A stretch of DNA of 64,000 nt, taken from Gymnorhina tibicen. Its lineage: Eukaryota; Chordata; Aves; Passeriformes; Artamidae. The notes beneath the pieces were generated by a model. The model was not told the DNA's origin, searched no databases, and saw only the letters and a program-made list of their open reading frames with translations. Positions 35,301-47,213 of this stretch are shown here, in pieces. How positions within the stretch are numbered: position 1 is the first letter of the stretch; each line of letters starts with the position of its first letter. Made by a program: the position numbers and the translations under genes. Location: the NCBI GenBank assembly GCA_013399875.1, contig VXAZ01000382.1:460150-524149 (forward strand), given 5' to 3'.

Positions 35301-37342
35301 AGGTCTATGAATGAAGTTGGGAATTTGCACTCTACCTTATTCATTAAAATAGAAACTGCCATCACTTTAATGAGCAGCCTGAGGGTGGACAAAGTGCCTT
35401 GAATAGCTACGCACCATAGAGAACTTGGCATCCTTGCTGAAACATAATGTGGGATTGCAATTGTGGGATTTTTCCAGTGAATACGAAGTGATCAAAGATA
35501 ACACTGCCCCAAAAAGAATTAAAACAGTGCAACATTGCATCAAGTTACAGCCAATGTCAATCATTACATGCCTGAGTGCACAGGATCTTTTAAATAATGT
35601 TATAGACATGCTGTGGCATTCAAAATATTCACTGAATTTCAAATTAAAATGCAAAAGCATGTTCCCCGCTCATCTGACCAGAATAGAGAACTCGAGGCAC
35701 ATCTTTCCAAATATTGCTCTAATGCCACATCATTTACCGTCAGCTGGAGGACAGGCTAATTTTATGCAGAACTGGATGATGGGAGGACTGTCACATTAAA
35801 TGGATTCCCAAAAGTTACCTTCGGCTTTGGTCCTGGGAGATGAGAAATTAGCAAAGATGGAGTTACAAAAGACTGGGGAAGGAGAGGACTAATTGCAGAC
35901 TGATCACCTTTCCTACTGTGAAAGAAAAAACCCTGGGCACAATGCAGAACTTGAACTCATCATTGTGTAGAGGAGAGTTTCTGGCATGGAATTCCAGCCT
36001 GAGCTGCTTGCTGGAAAAAAATGTTGCTTTATTTACATGCTAAAGGGAACCACCTCCTCGCTTTGGGCTGCAGATAAGCAGCCGTGGTGGGGAAGAAAAA
36101 GAAAGGGAACAGTACACCATTCTGGAAGAGGAGAGGGTGGGAGGGAATGGAGTAAAGACACATCAAAGGAAATATTTATAATATGCCACTGCAGAGGGGG
36201 AGAATGCAGAAGTCTTTTGCAAACATAACAGGGAGCTCAAAGTAATTTCAATTTCTAAAAAGGTCAGTGAGGAAATAGAAGAGAAAAACTTTACTCCGAG
36301 ACCAGGAATAGCAGTAGAAATATTGGAGCATTTAACCTCAAAACCTCTATGAAAACAGCATGAAATTCAGTCTTCAGGTGGAAAGAAAAAACCACCTTCG
36401 GTGAAGTATATAGAAACCAACTGGGAGCAAGATAATCTACATGCTGTACAAGTGCAATTAAGTGGAGGATGGAGTAAGCAAATTTAGATCCCACAAAAAC
36501 ATGATCAACAGAAGTGAAGGGAACAAGTACACATCACCCACTACCGTGGTATTTTTTAGCATAAATTGATCCAATTTGGCTCTAATTTTCAACACTGCAA
36601 GCTCATGGATTTGCACAAAGCAGAGATTAGCCCAGGAACTGGCTCAGAAGCTGACAGAAATGATCTAAATCTCGAATAACCTCACGTCAGTTAAAGCCAG
36701 GCTCTCACGCTGGAGCCCTCGGCAAGCTCCGATGGCCAGGAGCTGTCCTGGGGATCCCACTGACTCCAAGAACATTCCAGCTCCCCCTGAGCATGGGATC
36801 ATCACCTTTTCTCTTTAACACCCATGCTGCTTTCGAATCTATGAGTAATATGCAGCCTAATTTTGCTAAATGAATTGTAATTAAAGTAATTCATGCCTGT
36901 AGACTGTGCCCTTTTGTGGGAGGTTTTTGCTATGAGAGCTGTTGTATCATCATCTCTTTGGATCTATGGTTTGAGAACTGATCTCATGGAGCTCTGATGG
37001 ATCAGCTCGTGTGTTATGGCTCTGTTTGGGTAAGGGGTTTAATGATGTAATTTCATCATTTATTTTTCTGTGAATAAAATTGCATTTCATTGCATTGCAT
37101 TGCATCCATTCACTGACAGCTCAAGGCCTAGAATGTGTCTGAATTCGCTCTTGGGTTTAATTGTTTATACAGCAGGGTTTACTTCATAATATTTCATGAA
37201 AGGAAAAGTATATCATAGACTTACAGGATTTAATTTGAGGTAAATGCTTAATTTAACATTCTTATAAATAAGAAATGGAGTAGTAGGAACAAAAGGGTTT
37301 TAAATGAGCAAGCTGTAGAACTGCTAATTTGAAGTGCTGAGA
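32311..37342. other. Single-copy non-coding DNA
   Basis: No gene is recognised in these 5 kb. The part 34080-34830 is GC-richer with many overlapping short frames on both strands. A small CpG-containing cluster lies at 34984-35040 (ACGGTACCGACG and following). A possible, very short MIR-like word (CTGTGTAACTGTGGGCAAGT) occurs at about 34898-34918. A TTGCA microsatellite lies at 37080-37105. Confidence 0.5.
37080..37105 (+). repeat. (TTGCA)n-type short microsatellite
   Basis: TTGCATTTCA is followed by three TTGCA units. It is a short imperfect pentamer repeat. Confidence 0.7.
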
Positions 37343-37475
37343 AGTGTGATCTAATGAGCTGAGCACTGGACAGGGAGCCAGAAACCTTCAATAGATATTC
37401 CAGATCAGACCCAGCTTGAGCCTGTTGTCTCAAGCCGGTTATCAATCTCATCTGAGATTGTTCAGTTCTCTGCCT
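37343..37475 (+). mobile_element. MIR-like (CORE-SINE) remnant
   Basis: AGTGTGATCTAATGAGCTGA, GCACTGGACAGGGAGCCAG, then CCAGCTTGAGCCTGTTGTCT, CAAGCCGG and TTCAGTTCTCTGCC follow the order of a MIR element. In that order come the tRNA-like head (GTCTAGTGGTTAGAGCACTGGACTGGGAGTCAG in the family, with its A box), the CORE region (CTTGCTGTGTGACCTTGGGCAAG), then CCTCTCTGTGCCTCAG. The match is clear in the head and weak in the CORE. MIR-type SINEs predate birds and are rare and decayed in bird genomes. Confidence 0.6.
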
Positions 37476-39367
37476 GACAGCGCTTAAAAGACCCAAATTT
37501 GCGATGTGTTTTTGTCATTTAACTTTATGCAGCATTTCACATCAGCCCTATTCTCAGCCTCAAAAGGACAGAAAATATAATGGGTTGGATCTTCAGCTGC
37601 CACTTTCACCCAAGCACAGCCTGAGCATGACCCAGTTCTCCTGTTCCCATGTCTGTTTGTACATCACCAAGCCTTGTGGACAGAACTGCCTCATCCTCAC
37701 GCAGGGCAATGCCACACTGGTTTTGGAGTTAAATTGTGCCAGGTCTATCTCCTGCACCAAGGCTTGCCACTCACAGACAGTCATTAAGGGACAAGATTCC
37801 CCAAAAGCCCCAAATAAACGTATACTTGAATATACATTTGAATAAATGTACATTACCATCTTCCCAGTCACCACTGGAAATCTCAGCTCGGCAGCGATTG
37901 ATGGACACGAAGAACCACGGGGAAATAACAAAATACAGAGAGGAGGAGCACAGCAAGCAGAGCACAAGCAGGAACAGAACAAACCCGAAGATGAGGTTGT
38001 TAATGTGAAGATCAGCAGATTCCAGGAGCCGTGTGCCACTCTGCATCTCTCTCCTCTCAGCCAGAGGTTACTTGCACTGGTGGGATTTGGTGGGAGTTGG
38101 AAGACAGGGCCCCTCAAAGAAACAAGATGTGCCAAACAGATGCTTGGCAATGCCTTGCTGCTGTGGGGCAGAAGGGCTGCCTGTCCCACTGCTGTCCCAA
38201 ATTCAGCAGGGAATGGGGGCTGTCATCTGCAGCCCCCCCCCAGATGCTGCAGCTCCCAAACCTCAGCCTACGTGGACCTGCTGCCCACCACACCCCTCTC
38301 AGCACCTGCTCCCTAGGTTGCCAACCCTCCTGCAAAAGGGCCAAAAAGCAGATTTGATGATCAAATCACCAAAGCAATGATAAAAACAACAAGAAAAAAC
38401 CCTCCAACAACAAAGTCAAAGAAAATACACATTCCCCTACACATTCAAAAAGAAAGAACAAAATTCATTTTCTAAGATCCACAAAACTGAAGATGCCCAG
38501 CTCTGTGCAGAGGATTTCTAAGGAGGTTCCCTGATCACTACCTGTGAGGATGGGAGAGTGTTGCAGAAACAGCTGGAGGGTGATGGAAAAGCTTTCTGGA
38601 CCCTAAAGCTTTTCCTTTTGCTCTTCCTTTGAGAGGCTAAACACAGACTTACGCAGTCAGAAGTTATTTTTAAATTTCCTTATTCTGTATTAAGAAGAAT
38701 AAACCGAACACTACAAACAAAACAACACGAGTTCTTTTATTCCCAGTAAACAACTGGATTTATATTTAAGTGCGTATATGAATCCTACACCTCAGGTCAC
38801 AATTTAATCTCTCCTTAATTTAATGCCCAATTTAATCTCAATACGACAGCTAACAATTAAGAGAATGCATGTGGAGCCACTTAGTGTTTGATTGTATCGG
38901 CCGTGTATTGACGGCGGATACGGGACTGTTTTCCCGTAGATCATAAAACTTCAGAGCAAAAGATTGCACAGTTCAGAGAAATGTCTCCTGTTCTCAGCAG
39001 CTTTCAGGATTAGGACTTTAATGAGCCATGACTGGCTCATACCCATGCATGTGTTGCAAAACCCCTGTAGTTTTAATAACCTACTTAATTAGCTAAATGT
39101 TCCATAGTGGACATTTTCAATGCAGTGCTTCAGGTATGGCACACTCTTTTTCTGCACTTCAATCTCGGTCCAAAAAATAGAGTTTGTAATAAAACCTTTG
39201 TACAAAGTGGTCTCGCACAAGCTTTGTCCTTTCATGCCATTCTCTAAGCATGGGTCAGAGGCCCCAAACATCAGTGAGCACCATCCAGCCTTTGGTGGAA
39301 CATGGGAACAGCCTCCTGAGCTCAGACTTCCAGTCCATCGTTTACTTGCTCTGCTTCCTTCTCTTGG
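37476..39367. other. Single-copy non-coding DNA
   Basis: A 198-codon minus frame (37593-38189) is overlapped by plus frames of 113 and 156 codons, so I regard all as chance. The part 38380-38880 is AT-rich. A CpG cluster with a small hairpin lies at 38897-38938. Confidence 0.5.
38897..38938. other. CpG cluster with 7-bp hairpin in AT-rich DNA
   Basis: Six CG dinucleotides fall within about 42 bases while the surrounding DNA is AT-rich and CpG-poor. The last part is a perfect inverted repeat, TACGGGA (38919-38925), loop CTGTTT, TCCCGTA (38932-38938). Retained CpGs in such a setting often mark constrained or unmethylated sequence; the function is unknown. Confidence 0.45.
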
Positions 39368-39734
39368 CTGTTCTGCCTGGAGAACAGAAGGCTTTGGGGC
39401 AACCTCATATCAGCCTTCCAATACCCAAAGGGAGCTTGCACAAAGGCTGGAGACAGGGCATGGAGTGACAGGACAAGGGGAATGACTTTAGGCTGAAGGA
39501 GAGTAGGTTTAGATGGGATATTAGGAAGAAATTGTTCCCTGTGAGGGTGAGGAGGCCCTGGCACAGGGTGCCCAGAGAGATTGTGGACTCCCCATCCCTG
39601 GAAGTGTCCAAGGCCAGGCTGGAAGGGGCTTGGAGCACCCTGGGACAGTGGAAGGTGTCCCTGCCCACGGCAGGGGGTGGAATGGGATGAGCTTTAAGTT
39701 CCCTTCCCTCCCAAACCATTCTGTGGTTCTGTGA
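39368..39734 (+). mobile_element. CR1 LINE, long 3' part
   Basis: This is one of the longest copies in the window. It starts at CTGTTCTGCCTGGAGAACAG, continues through AGCCTTCCAATACCCAAAGG, GTGACAGGACAAGGGGAATG, ATATTAGGAAGAAATTGTTC, CACAGGGTGCCCAGAG and GACAGTGGAAGGTGTCCCTG, and ends in CATTCTGTGGTTCTGTG. It is closest in wording to the copy at 29481-29775, so the two may be the same subfamily. Confidence 0.95.
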
Positions 39735-42276
39735 AATGCACCATTTCTAACAGTACAGGATAACGCAACAGATAAGGAAAAACTCCTCACCCGGGTGAGG
39801 TGTTGAGATGAGGTGAGGTTTTTTGCATTGTAGAGATGCAAAAGTCCCACTCTGTACAAAAGCAAGGATGGGCTGTGCTCTGTGTTAGCCACGTTCACAG
39901 ATTTCTGTCAGTTTAAGTGTTTCAGAGATTTGAATCCGTGCACGTGCCTCACACAAGCCCGGTGCAGCAGGATTATTTCTAACACACAACTTCTCCCAGA
40001 CCTTATTTGTCATGTTCCAGCGTTCCTCAGTGCAAACCTTAAAACTAAAATAAAATTACGCTGCGTTTTAAAAAAAAAAAAATCACACCCCAAGTGATTT
40101 TATATAGCAAACTATTTATTTTAAAACAAGATTAAATATTGCGCCTCACTGAAATATTTTCTCTTAGCAGAGGGCGCTCAGATGGAAAATTTCATACATT
40201 TCAACTGATTTTTTGCCTGAATGGTTTTCACATATTTTTCGAAAACCTAGTTGTGTCAAATGATTTATTCTCCTCTAACAATACGGTACAAGCAGCTCGG
40301 AAGATGCAAGTGCTGAAATGGTTGACGGCAGTTGGCCAATTAAGTGCTCTCCAGCATTCCGATTTTTTTTTTTCTTTTTTTTCTTTTTTTTTTTTTTTGT
40401 GCTTTGCACATAACTAATCCTTTTCTTAACGTATTGAGGTTCCATCCAGCAGAAAGAATGAGCTAACTGCAAGGCACGCCACATGAGGAGCGGGGAAGTG
40501 CACGGCGACACGCTCGTATCCAGGGGAGGCTTAGCCAAGTGTGAAGTAGAAAACACATCCCGGGAGGAGCAAGGGCCGAGGGAGGGAAGGAAGCCCAGCC
40601 GGGGCCATGGGGGTGTCCGGGACACTGCATTGCAGCCTTGCATGGAGGAACCTGGCTAGGAAAGGCTTCCTGGGCTGCCATCTCCAGGAGTGGCCCCCGG
40701 GAAGCCTCCCCGGCAGCACAGAACTGGAGGAGGTGACAACGGCGCTGCCTGTGCCAGGCGACTTCAAACAGCACAGCTCGGCTTGGTCCAGGCTCCTCGG
40801 GCTGCTGCTGGTGCTCTCTGGGCCCCTCACGAGCTCGTGGGTGCCATGAACACACAAACCTCTTCTTCAGAAGCATTGCTGTGTCCCGTGGCAAGAAAAA
40901 AGCCACTCTAAAATGTGGTGAACTGTTCTCTCTTCTGTTACCAAGTGGTAAGAAAGGTGATGCGTGGCTTTAAAACTGTACAGAACTTGGAAGAAGTAAC
41001 ACAGACCTACAGTACATAAGCAGTGATAGCAGAATTTTGTCTACTAAGAGACAGCACTTTGTCAACTAAAAGGAAAGAAAATCTGGTTTTATTTTCAGTG
41101 GATTTTTTCCCAAAACTTTAGATCTCTTTTATTAAAATAAAATCAGCTTTCCAAGTTTTCGGAAAGCTTTCCATTGAATCACATTCTGCTGTCCCTGCAG
41201 TCTCTTTTTTCAGCCTTACCGATTATAAAGTAACCCCCAAAATGTTTCTTAGGTTTCTGGGGAGGAAAAATAAACCCCCAAAATTTTAATTGTCAAAACC
41301 TAAACTCGTATTTCAGAACCTTCCCAACTGCTGTCCTACTCCAATTCCTCATTAGAGAAGAGACAGAGACACTTGTCAAGTTCAGTGAAGACACCGGATT
41401 TCTGAAGGCCAGTGAGGAAGACAAAACGCTGTGAAGAATTCTGAAGTGATTTACAACCCAGACCAAATTTATTTATTGCAGATTCCTTTGTCTAATCCTT
41501 CTCCTGCTGAAGTTATCTCTGCCCTCAGCATCGGGTGTCGATGACAGAAGTATTACCACTACACATCAAAACTTTGCTATAATTTCTCTCACAGATCTAT
41601 ACCAGTCACAACAGGTTGCTGTGATTTTTGCAGATAAAAACCTGCAAGAAAACTGGTTTTTTCTTGCTAGCCAGCTGGAGTTAAAACAAGTGACAGCCAG
41701 AATGAGCAGACACTCCTGGCAGTTTCAATGAGAAGCTCTTAATTACAAGTCACAAGAGTAGGGGTCATCTCCTCTGAGGCCAGGACATTTGAATGCCTCC
41801 CCCTGGGTCGCACCGTTACAAGAAAATGTGTTTGTCTATTTAGAACTTCAGAAAAATAAGTAAATTGAGTCAGCAAACAGGTTTTTCAAGGTATGAATTT
41901 TGAAAGTTACAACTTCACAGCTGACATTTTAGGAAAAGTCTGATTTGCAGCTTGTCTGAGTAAAAATTAGCATTTAAGGACTACATGTTGAAGAGCTACC
42001 TATAAAACAATGCCACTTCCTCCCTCTGCTGTTGACATGAGTGCTGATGCTCCCACAGGGAATGGCCTTCTGGCTTTGGCCGTGTCCAGCAGACTCCATT
42101 CTTCCCCACGGAGAGCTGGAGCGTGGGCTGAGTGGAAGCCTTGCTGGGGTGCTCTCCTTCCACGCCCCCATCCCATTTCCCAAGAGAACCAACATTCCCA
42201 GCATTGCTGACGAACTCAGAGCACTTCACCAGCTTTTAGCCTGGTCCTTCTCTGAGCTGTAACTCCTAAAATAGGG
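39735..42276. other. Single-copy non-coding DNA
   Basis: No gene is recognised. A T-rich tract lies at 40363-40398. The segment 40440-40850 is GC-rich, with a 147-codon minus frame (40463-40906) overlapped by other frames. The frames lack recognisable domains. Confidence 0.5.
40363..40398 (+). repeat. T-rich homopolymer tract
   Basis: A 36-base run of T broken only by two C. The sequence to its right, read on the minus strand, is not a gene I recognise, so there is no support for a retroposed mRNA. Confidence 0.85.
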
Positions 42277-42617
42277 TTTTTCTACCTGGAGAAGAGAAGG
42301 CTCCAGGGACACTGCATTGCAGCCTTTCAGTACTTAAAGGGACACAAACTTTTTGGCAGGGCTTGTTGTGATAGGACAAGGGGGAATGGTTTTGATTAGA
42401 TCTAAGGAAAAACGTGGTTTTTTTTTACTTTCAGGGTGATAAAACACCAGCACAGGCTGCCCAGAGAGGTGGTGGATGCCCCATTCCTGGAAACACCCAT
42501 GGTCAGACTGGATGGGGCTCTGAGCAACCTGCTCGAGCAGAAGGTGTTCCTGCCTAGTGCAGGGGGATTGAAATACGTGAGCTTTAAAGGTGCCTTCCAA
42601 CCCCAACCATTCTGTGA
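42277..42617 (+). mobile_element. CR1 LINE, 3' part with private T-tract
   Basis: A sense copy reading CTACCTGGAGAAGAGAAGGC, AGCCTTTCAGTACTTAAAGG, GATAGGACAAGGGGGAATGG, CCAGCACAGGCTGCCCAGAG, AGAAGGTGTTCCTGCCTAGT and CCTTCCAACCCCAACCATTC, with a short tail. In the middle, the usual GAAATTCTTCCCTGTGAGGGTG block is replaced by a T run and ACTTTCAGGGTG (42418-42437). It is more diverged than the copy at 39368 and so probably older. Confidence 0.93.
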
Positions 42618-43900
42618 AAAATGGGAATAACCACTTTAGCACTGAGGTTGGACTGCAGTCCGAGTGAGGGCAGCAATGGGACAAAGCCAAGAAATCTTTG
42701 CTAGGAATGCTGTCAAGAGCAAGCAGGACAAGCTTCGTGCTCAGGGGTCCAAATAAGAGCTGGGTGTAAAGTTCCTGAAAATAGATTTTCAATACATTTC
42801 ACTCATTTTCCCCTGCTTTTGAACAGTTCACTGCCACCTCCAGCATATTCCTTGCTTGATCTGTCATTGGCTTGCTAGACCAACACATGGATCCCTACTT
42901 CTGGGTACAGATTTATTAGGGTTCCAACTTTGTCTGAGCAACATGATATATGCTACTAAATAAAGGAGAGATCACAAATACAGGCTTTGGAGAACAAGCA
43001 TCGTACTGTCCTCCTTTGTGAAAACAATTCAGCCAAAATTACATATATGGAAAAAAACAGAGTTAGTCAGGATGATTTATTAATTGTACATAACATGCCT
43101 GAAGGCAGATTGGGAATGGAATTCAGATGGATGGACACAGAGGAGGATTAAGCCAATAATGGCAAGGCACGGTGCAACTTCTTAGTCACAAATGCTCTCA
43201 TCACATGAAATTATTTTCACAGATGACATTTATACTATAGCAGGAACTGCCCTACAGTCCCTCTCCTAAACGTTACAGAAACTGAAATGCTGGTGTGATG
43301 AAACTTTTATGCTTACCAGAGACTTTCTGCAAGTCTCTTTCATATCAAAATTTGACAACCAAGCACTTTATTCCTAAGTCTGACAGGTGCTCAAGTAATT
43401 TAATTGGGAAACTTGCTCTTTGCTTAAGTTCTGCCACATCAGGGCTAGAGGGGACCCTTTCCATATTAATAAGGAAAACAAGAAAGGAGCTAAAAAAGTG
43501 TGGAAAATTGTACAAGAGACCACTCTTGTTACCTGAAAATAAATGTTGGGGTTTTTTCTGACTGATTTAAAACTTTCTGTCATAGGGCTTAATTTAGCTC
43601 ATGATTTATGAGTACTGGGCAGAGGTGTTCTGCACTGGTCTGGCTCGCCCATTAACTGGCCACGGTGCTATTTCTTGCATTCTCCCTGCAGTGGCCATTG
43701 CCAGAGATAGAGGCTGTGGGAATAAACAGGCCACGCTCTGGTCCACCAAGGAAGGTCAACAAATTCCTCTCGCTCAGAGGGGAAGGACGGAGCAGAGGAG
43801 CAAGGATTGGTACGAGAGCCACGAGTGGCTCGGGAAAGGTCTTTAATTTGCAAATAGCAGGAGATCCCAGTCCCATTCCCAGCTGCACGTGTGGCCCTGG

Positions 43901-43930
43901 AAGCCCTACATTAAGGAAGCCCTACATTAA
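43901..43930 (+). repeat. 16-bp tandem duplication
   Basis: AAGCCCTACATTAAGG at 43901 is followed by a near-exact second copy from 43917. This is simple replication slippage or microduplication. Confidence 0.75.
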
Positions 43931-44441
43931 AGCCCCTCTCAGGTGGGGTTCACACCGACCTGTGAGCCTCGGAAGGGCCAGCGCAGCACCGCCAGCTCCC
44001 GCTCCAAAGAACCTTTCTGCCAGCAGGAACAAGGCAAGACCAAAGAGGAGCTCCACATCGGTAATTTCACGCTCTCTGATCCTCCCAGGTGCACGTGCTG
44101 CACTGTTTCCTGGCGAAATTCCCCTGTTTTGGTGAGGCAGAGGTGGGAGAAAGGCTACAGATGCCGTCAGACAAAGAGCTGGTCCCCGTTACTGTTGCAG
44201 ATGGTGGAAGCAGAATCCTCTTTTCTTTTCACACTATCAATTAAGCAATGTTGCCAAACCCACATCAGCTTCTCAGTCAAACATTTCATTTCTCAGCAGT
44301 CTGTGTGAAGTTTGAAAGCTACAGTATGTTCTGCCAGCGGCCTCCAGAAAGCTGCTTTGCATTGTTTTGCTTAAATGGCTACAAAAGTGCTGTCAAAGAG
44401 ACACTGTCAACTGCAGCTTTTGTGTTTATGTCTTTTTTACT

Positions 44442-44482
44442 TAAAATAAAAAAAAAAAAAGGAAAAGAAAAAAGAAACAAAA
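44442..44482 (+). repeat. A-rich tract
   Basis: A run of A followed by GGAAAAGAAAAAAGAAAC. It has no upstream LINE or mRNA-like body. Confidence 0.75.
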
Positions 44483-45378
44483 CCTTGTGGAGTTGAAAGA
44501 ACTGATTTCTGCTTGTTTTATCAGTCCTTTTTACATTCCTTTGGCAGACATTGGATTTTCCTCTCCGCTATTCACAGTGCAAGCATATTCAATATTGAAT
44601 AGACCTTTCTGACAGTTTTTGAACCTGTTCCATAAGATTCCAAATGCACTGATTCATGGGGATTTGTGAAGTTCCTGCAACATTAAAACAAAGTCTCCCC
44701 CAACTCAAGAATTGTTTTACATCAGGATAATTTAAAACTTCTGCTCCTTCATCTGTGTGATTTCTCCGAGCCAGAAAGAAACATTTTCACAGCTGATTTG
44801 TCTGCCTTGTGCACTGAGAGGGGTACAACAGCAAACACTCACTGCCTAAAAGTCAAAAAAATCTAATTATCTAATATTATAAAGGCTCTGCTTTTGTCTT
44901 TCAACACCTAAATGGCAGCAAAGCGCTGCTATGGAAAGAATAGGCCACTGATCCTCATATTTTAATGAGTATCCATGAGAACCAACCATTGGACACATTC
45001 AAACACAAACTGAACTTCACTACTGTGGTTGTAGATTTCTTATTTGCTGCACACTCTCATATTTTGAGTTTCCCAGCAGCCTGGGTACATTTTTTTCCTC
45101 AAGTACCCCCTCCATTCCCCTAATGCTGCTTCTCTGACAACCAACACCACGGCAGCAATAGTGCTTACGGTTTAAAACTGCTCCTGTTTTCTTACTTCAG
45201 GGGTATTTCCAGCCTGATCTTCACTCTGGAAAAGCAGATGTGAATCTGTGTAAATTAATAAATGACAATAGTGATGATTACAGTAATGTGTTATGAGCTA
45301 TTCTCAGCTGCTTCCAGACAACACGCAGTGGTGGTTACATTTTCTATTCCATGGGCAGCATAAAGGAAATAAATAAAG

Positions 45379-45539
45379 CAGTGGTTCTCAATTTGTTGTC
45401 CACAGATTCACTGGAGTGATTCCCACATAAAGCAGTGAAGTCTACGGTCACTGAGTGCAAATTCAATACACAAGAGCCCACATGTTCTAGTGGAAATTTT
45501 TTTGGTATCCCACAAACAAAAAAAGGATGAGAACCACTG
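45379..45539. mobile_element. Ancient non-autonomous hAT (Charlie-type) DNA transposon
   Basis: The element starts CAGTGGTTCTCAATTTG and ends ATGAGAACCACTG, a pair of imperfect terminal inverted repeats matching the hAT/Charlie consensus CAGTGGTTCTCAA. The 161-bp body begins GTCCACAG, like the GTCCGCGGACCCCT of that family, and has no transposase frame. The flanking 8-mers (AAATAAAG and AGGACTGA) no longer match, so no target-site duplication survives. This family was active before the bird radiation; the element is a fossil. Confidence 0.75.
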
Positions 45540-46343
45540 AGGACTGAAGCACATACAAATAGAGCATTAGATCTCTCACACATGTCCTCCCGGGGAAAAA
45601 CTCCCACAGAAAGCACCAGGAATTAAATCTATAGAAATGTAATACAGCTCTGCAGAATTTCCTCTGAAGGCCTATAGAATTTAGTACAGCAGGGAGTCCT
45701 TTTCAGAGCCCTTTTTTTCAGACAACTCGCAGAAGGATATAATTCTAATGAATGGGATTTTAAAAAAAAGTAATAGATCGACAATAATCTTCTATTAAAT
45801 TATTTCCCATAGAAGTATTGACAGCAATAGCTATTAACATTATCTTACAAAACCGGAGAGATATATTGATTAGTGGATCCATTCTGTCCTGACACGGAGA
45901 ACTCAGGCGATTTATGTTACTATTCACTGTTAGGCAAAGGGGTTTGTTCTTTCTCTTTTTTTCAAACATCTGGAGCCCCATGAATAATTACTTTAATTAA
46001 AATGACAGACTATTTTATCTGCTCTCCTTGACAAGAACTTCGCCTCATGCTACCTGGCAAATCCACTACTGCCATCGTGTAAATACTTACTGGTCATTTT
46101 TAGTTTCCACGGATTTTTTGTGACTCAAGATGCAGTTTCCCCTGGGGATTCCCAGCTCCTGGACTTTGCCTGAGCATCCCCAGGTCACACAGGGAGGAGC
46201 AACCAGTACAGCAGAGCTGGGCTGGCTCGGTGGTGGAGAAGGGATTGGTTCCATGGCCGTGACAAGTCTGGGGACAGTGGAGCTCCTTGCACAGGGAGTG
46301 AGGCAGGGGCAGCCAAACTGAAAAAGGAGAGGGAAATGTGGAG
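45540..46343. other. Single-copy non-coding DNA
   Basis: No gene or repeat is recognised. It is AT-rich in the left half. Confidence 0.5.
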
Positions 46344-46655
46344 TGACAAAATCATTTAGGTTGGAAAAGCCCTGTAAGACCATCGAGTCCAGCTCTTCCA
46401 GCACTGCCAAGGCCACCACTAACCCACGTCCCCAAGTGCCACATCCACACAGCTTTTAAATCCCTCCAGGGATGGGGACCCCACCACTGCCAGGGCTGGA
46501 CAAACCTTTGGGTGAGCAATTTTTCCCAACATCCAACCTAAACCTCCGCTGTCACAGCCTGAGGCCGTTCCCTCTCCTCCTGTCCCTTGTTCCCTGGGAG
46601 CAGAGCCCGACCCCACCCAGCTGCCCCCTCCTGTCAGGTTTGCCAGCCCCAAGGG
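46344..46655 (-). mobile_element. CR1 LINE, 3' part (GTTGGAAAAG subfamily)
   Basis: The complement of a CR1 end of another subfamily: AAATCATTTAGGTTGGAAAA, GACCATCGAGTCCAGCTCTT, CCACTAACCCACGTCCCCAA, then TGCCACATCCACACAGC. It continues with CCTCCAGGGATGGGGACCCC and CAACATCCAACCTAAACCTC, reaching the more 5' CCTGTCCCTTGTTCCCTGGG block. It shares its subfamily with the shorter copy at 51150-51310. Confidence 0.93.
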
Positions 46656-47213
46656 GTGGGTGGCAAAGGAAAGGGGGAGTAGAGATGGGGATGCAGGCTC
46701 TGGAAACTCCTCCGGCCCCAGCTTTCTCCCCTTTCAGTTACAAAGGGGAGGAAAAAAAATGTAACAAAAACAACCTTACATGCCTGGTAGTGCAGGGGTT
46801 TGTGAACTGATTAAAACATCCTGCAGGAAATATTGAATCCGTTTGGGTTTGACGATTTTCTCTAGATCCTCATTAGTTTTATCACAGATTCATCTCTAAT
46901 CTTTCCTACAATAAGGTGGCACAGTCAGATTTGCAAGGATCTATCAGACAAAAGCAAAAACTCAGGGAAGGAAAAGCTGTTTCTTCCTTTGATGATGGAA
47001 ATATATCCGGAAAGAAATTTTTTTACGTTTTATTTCTTGTTGTCTCCTCAAGTGTCCTCCATTTTGTCTTCTTTTCCCTCATTTACCTGAATATTAGCCT
47101 AATACAGGGAAGCGAAATGCTGAATTCCACCAAATTTGGGGAGTCAACCTCACAGGAGCCTGAGCCTGATTTTTAAATTTATTTTTACCAAAGAAAAATG
47201 TGCTCTCCCTGCT

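Larger units (their letters stand above)
42618..45378. other. Single-copy non-coding DNA
   Basis: No gene is recognised. A 16-bp tandem duplication lies at 43901-43930 (AAGCCCTACATTAAGG unit) and an A-rich tract at 44442-44482. A 156-codon plus frame (43665-44135) is basic and Ser/Pro-rich, overlaps minus-strand frames and includes the small duplication; I do not call it coding. Confidence 0.5.

Noticed and set aside
37593..38189. 198-codon minus-strand open frame
   Set aside because: Plus-strand frames of 113 and 156 codons overlap it, the translation is Cys/Ser/Leu-rich, and there is no known family. Mutual overlap on both strands is typical of chance frames.
40363..40398. Poly-T tract read as the poly(A) tail of a minus-strand processed pseudogene
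   Set aside because: No recognisable mRNA or small-RNA body lies to its right, target-site duplications are not visible, and CR1 does not normally retropose poly(A) mRNA in birds.
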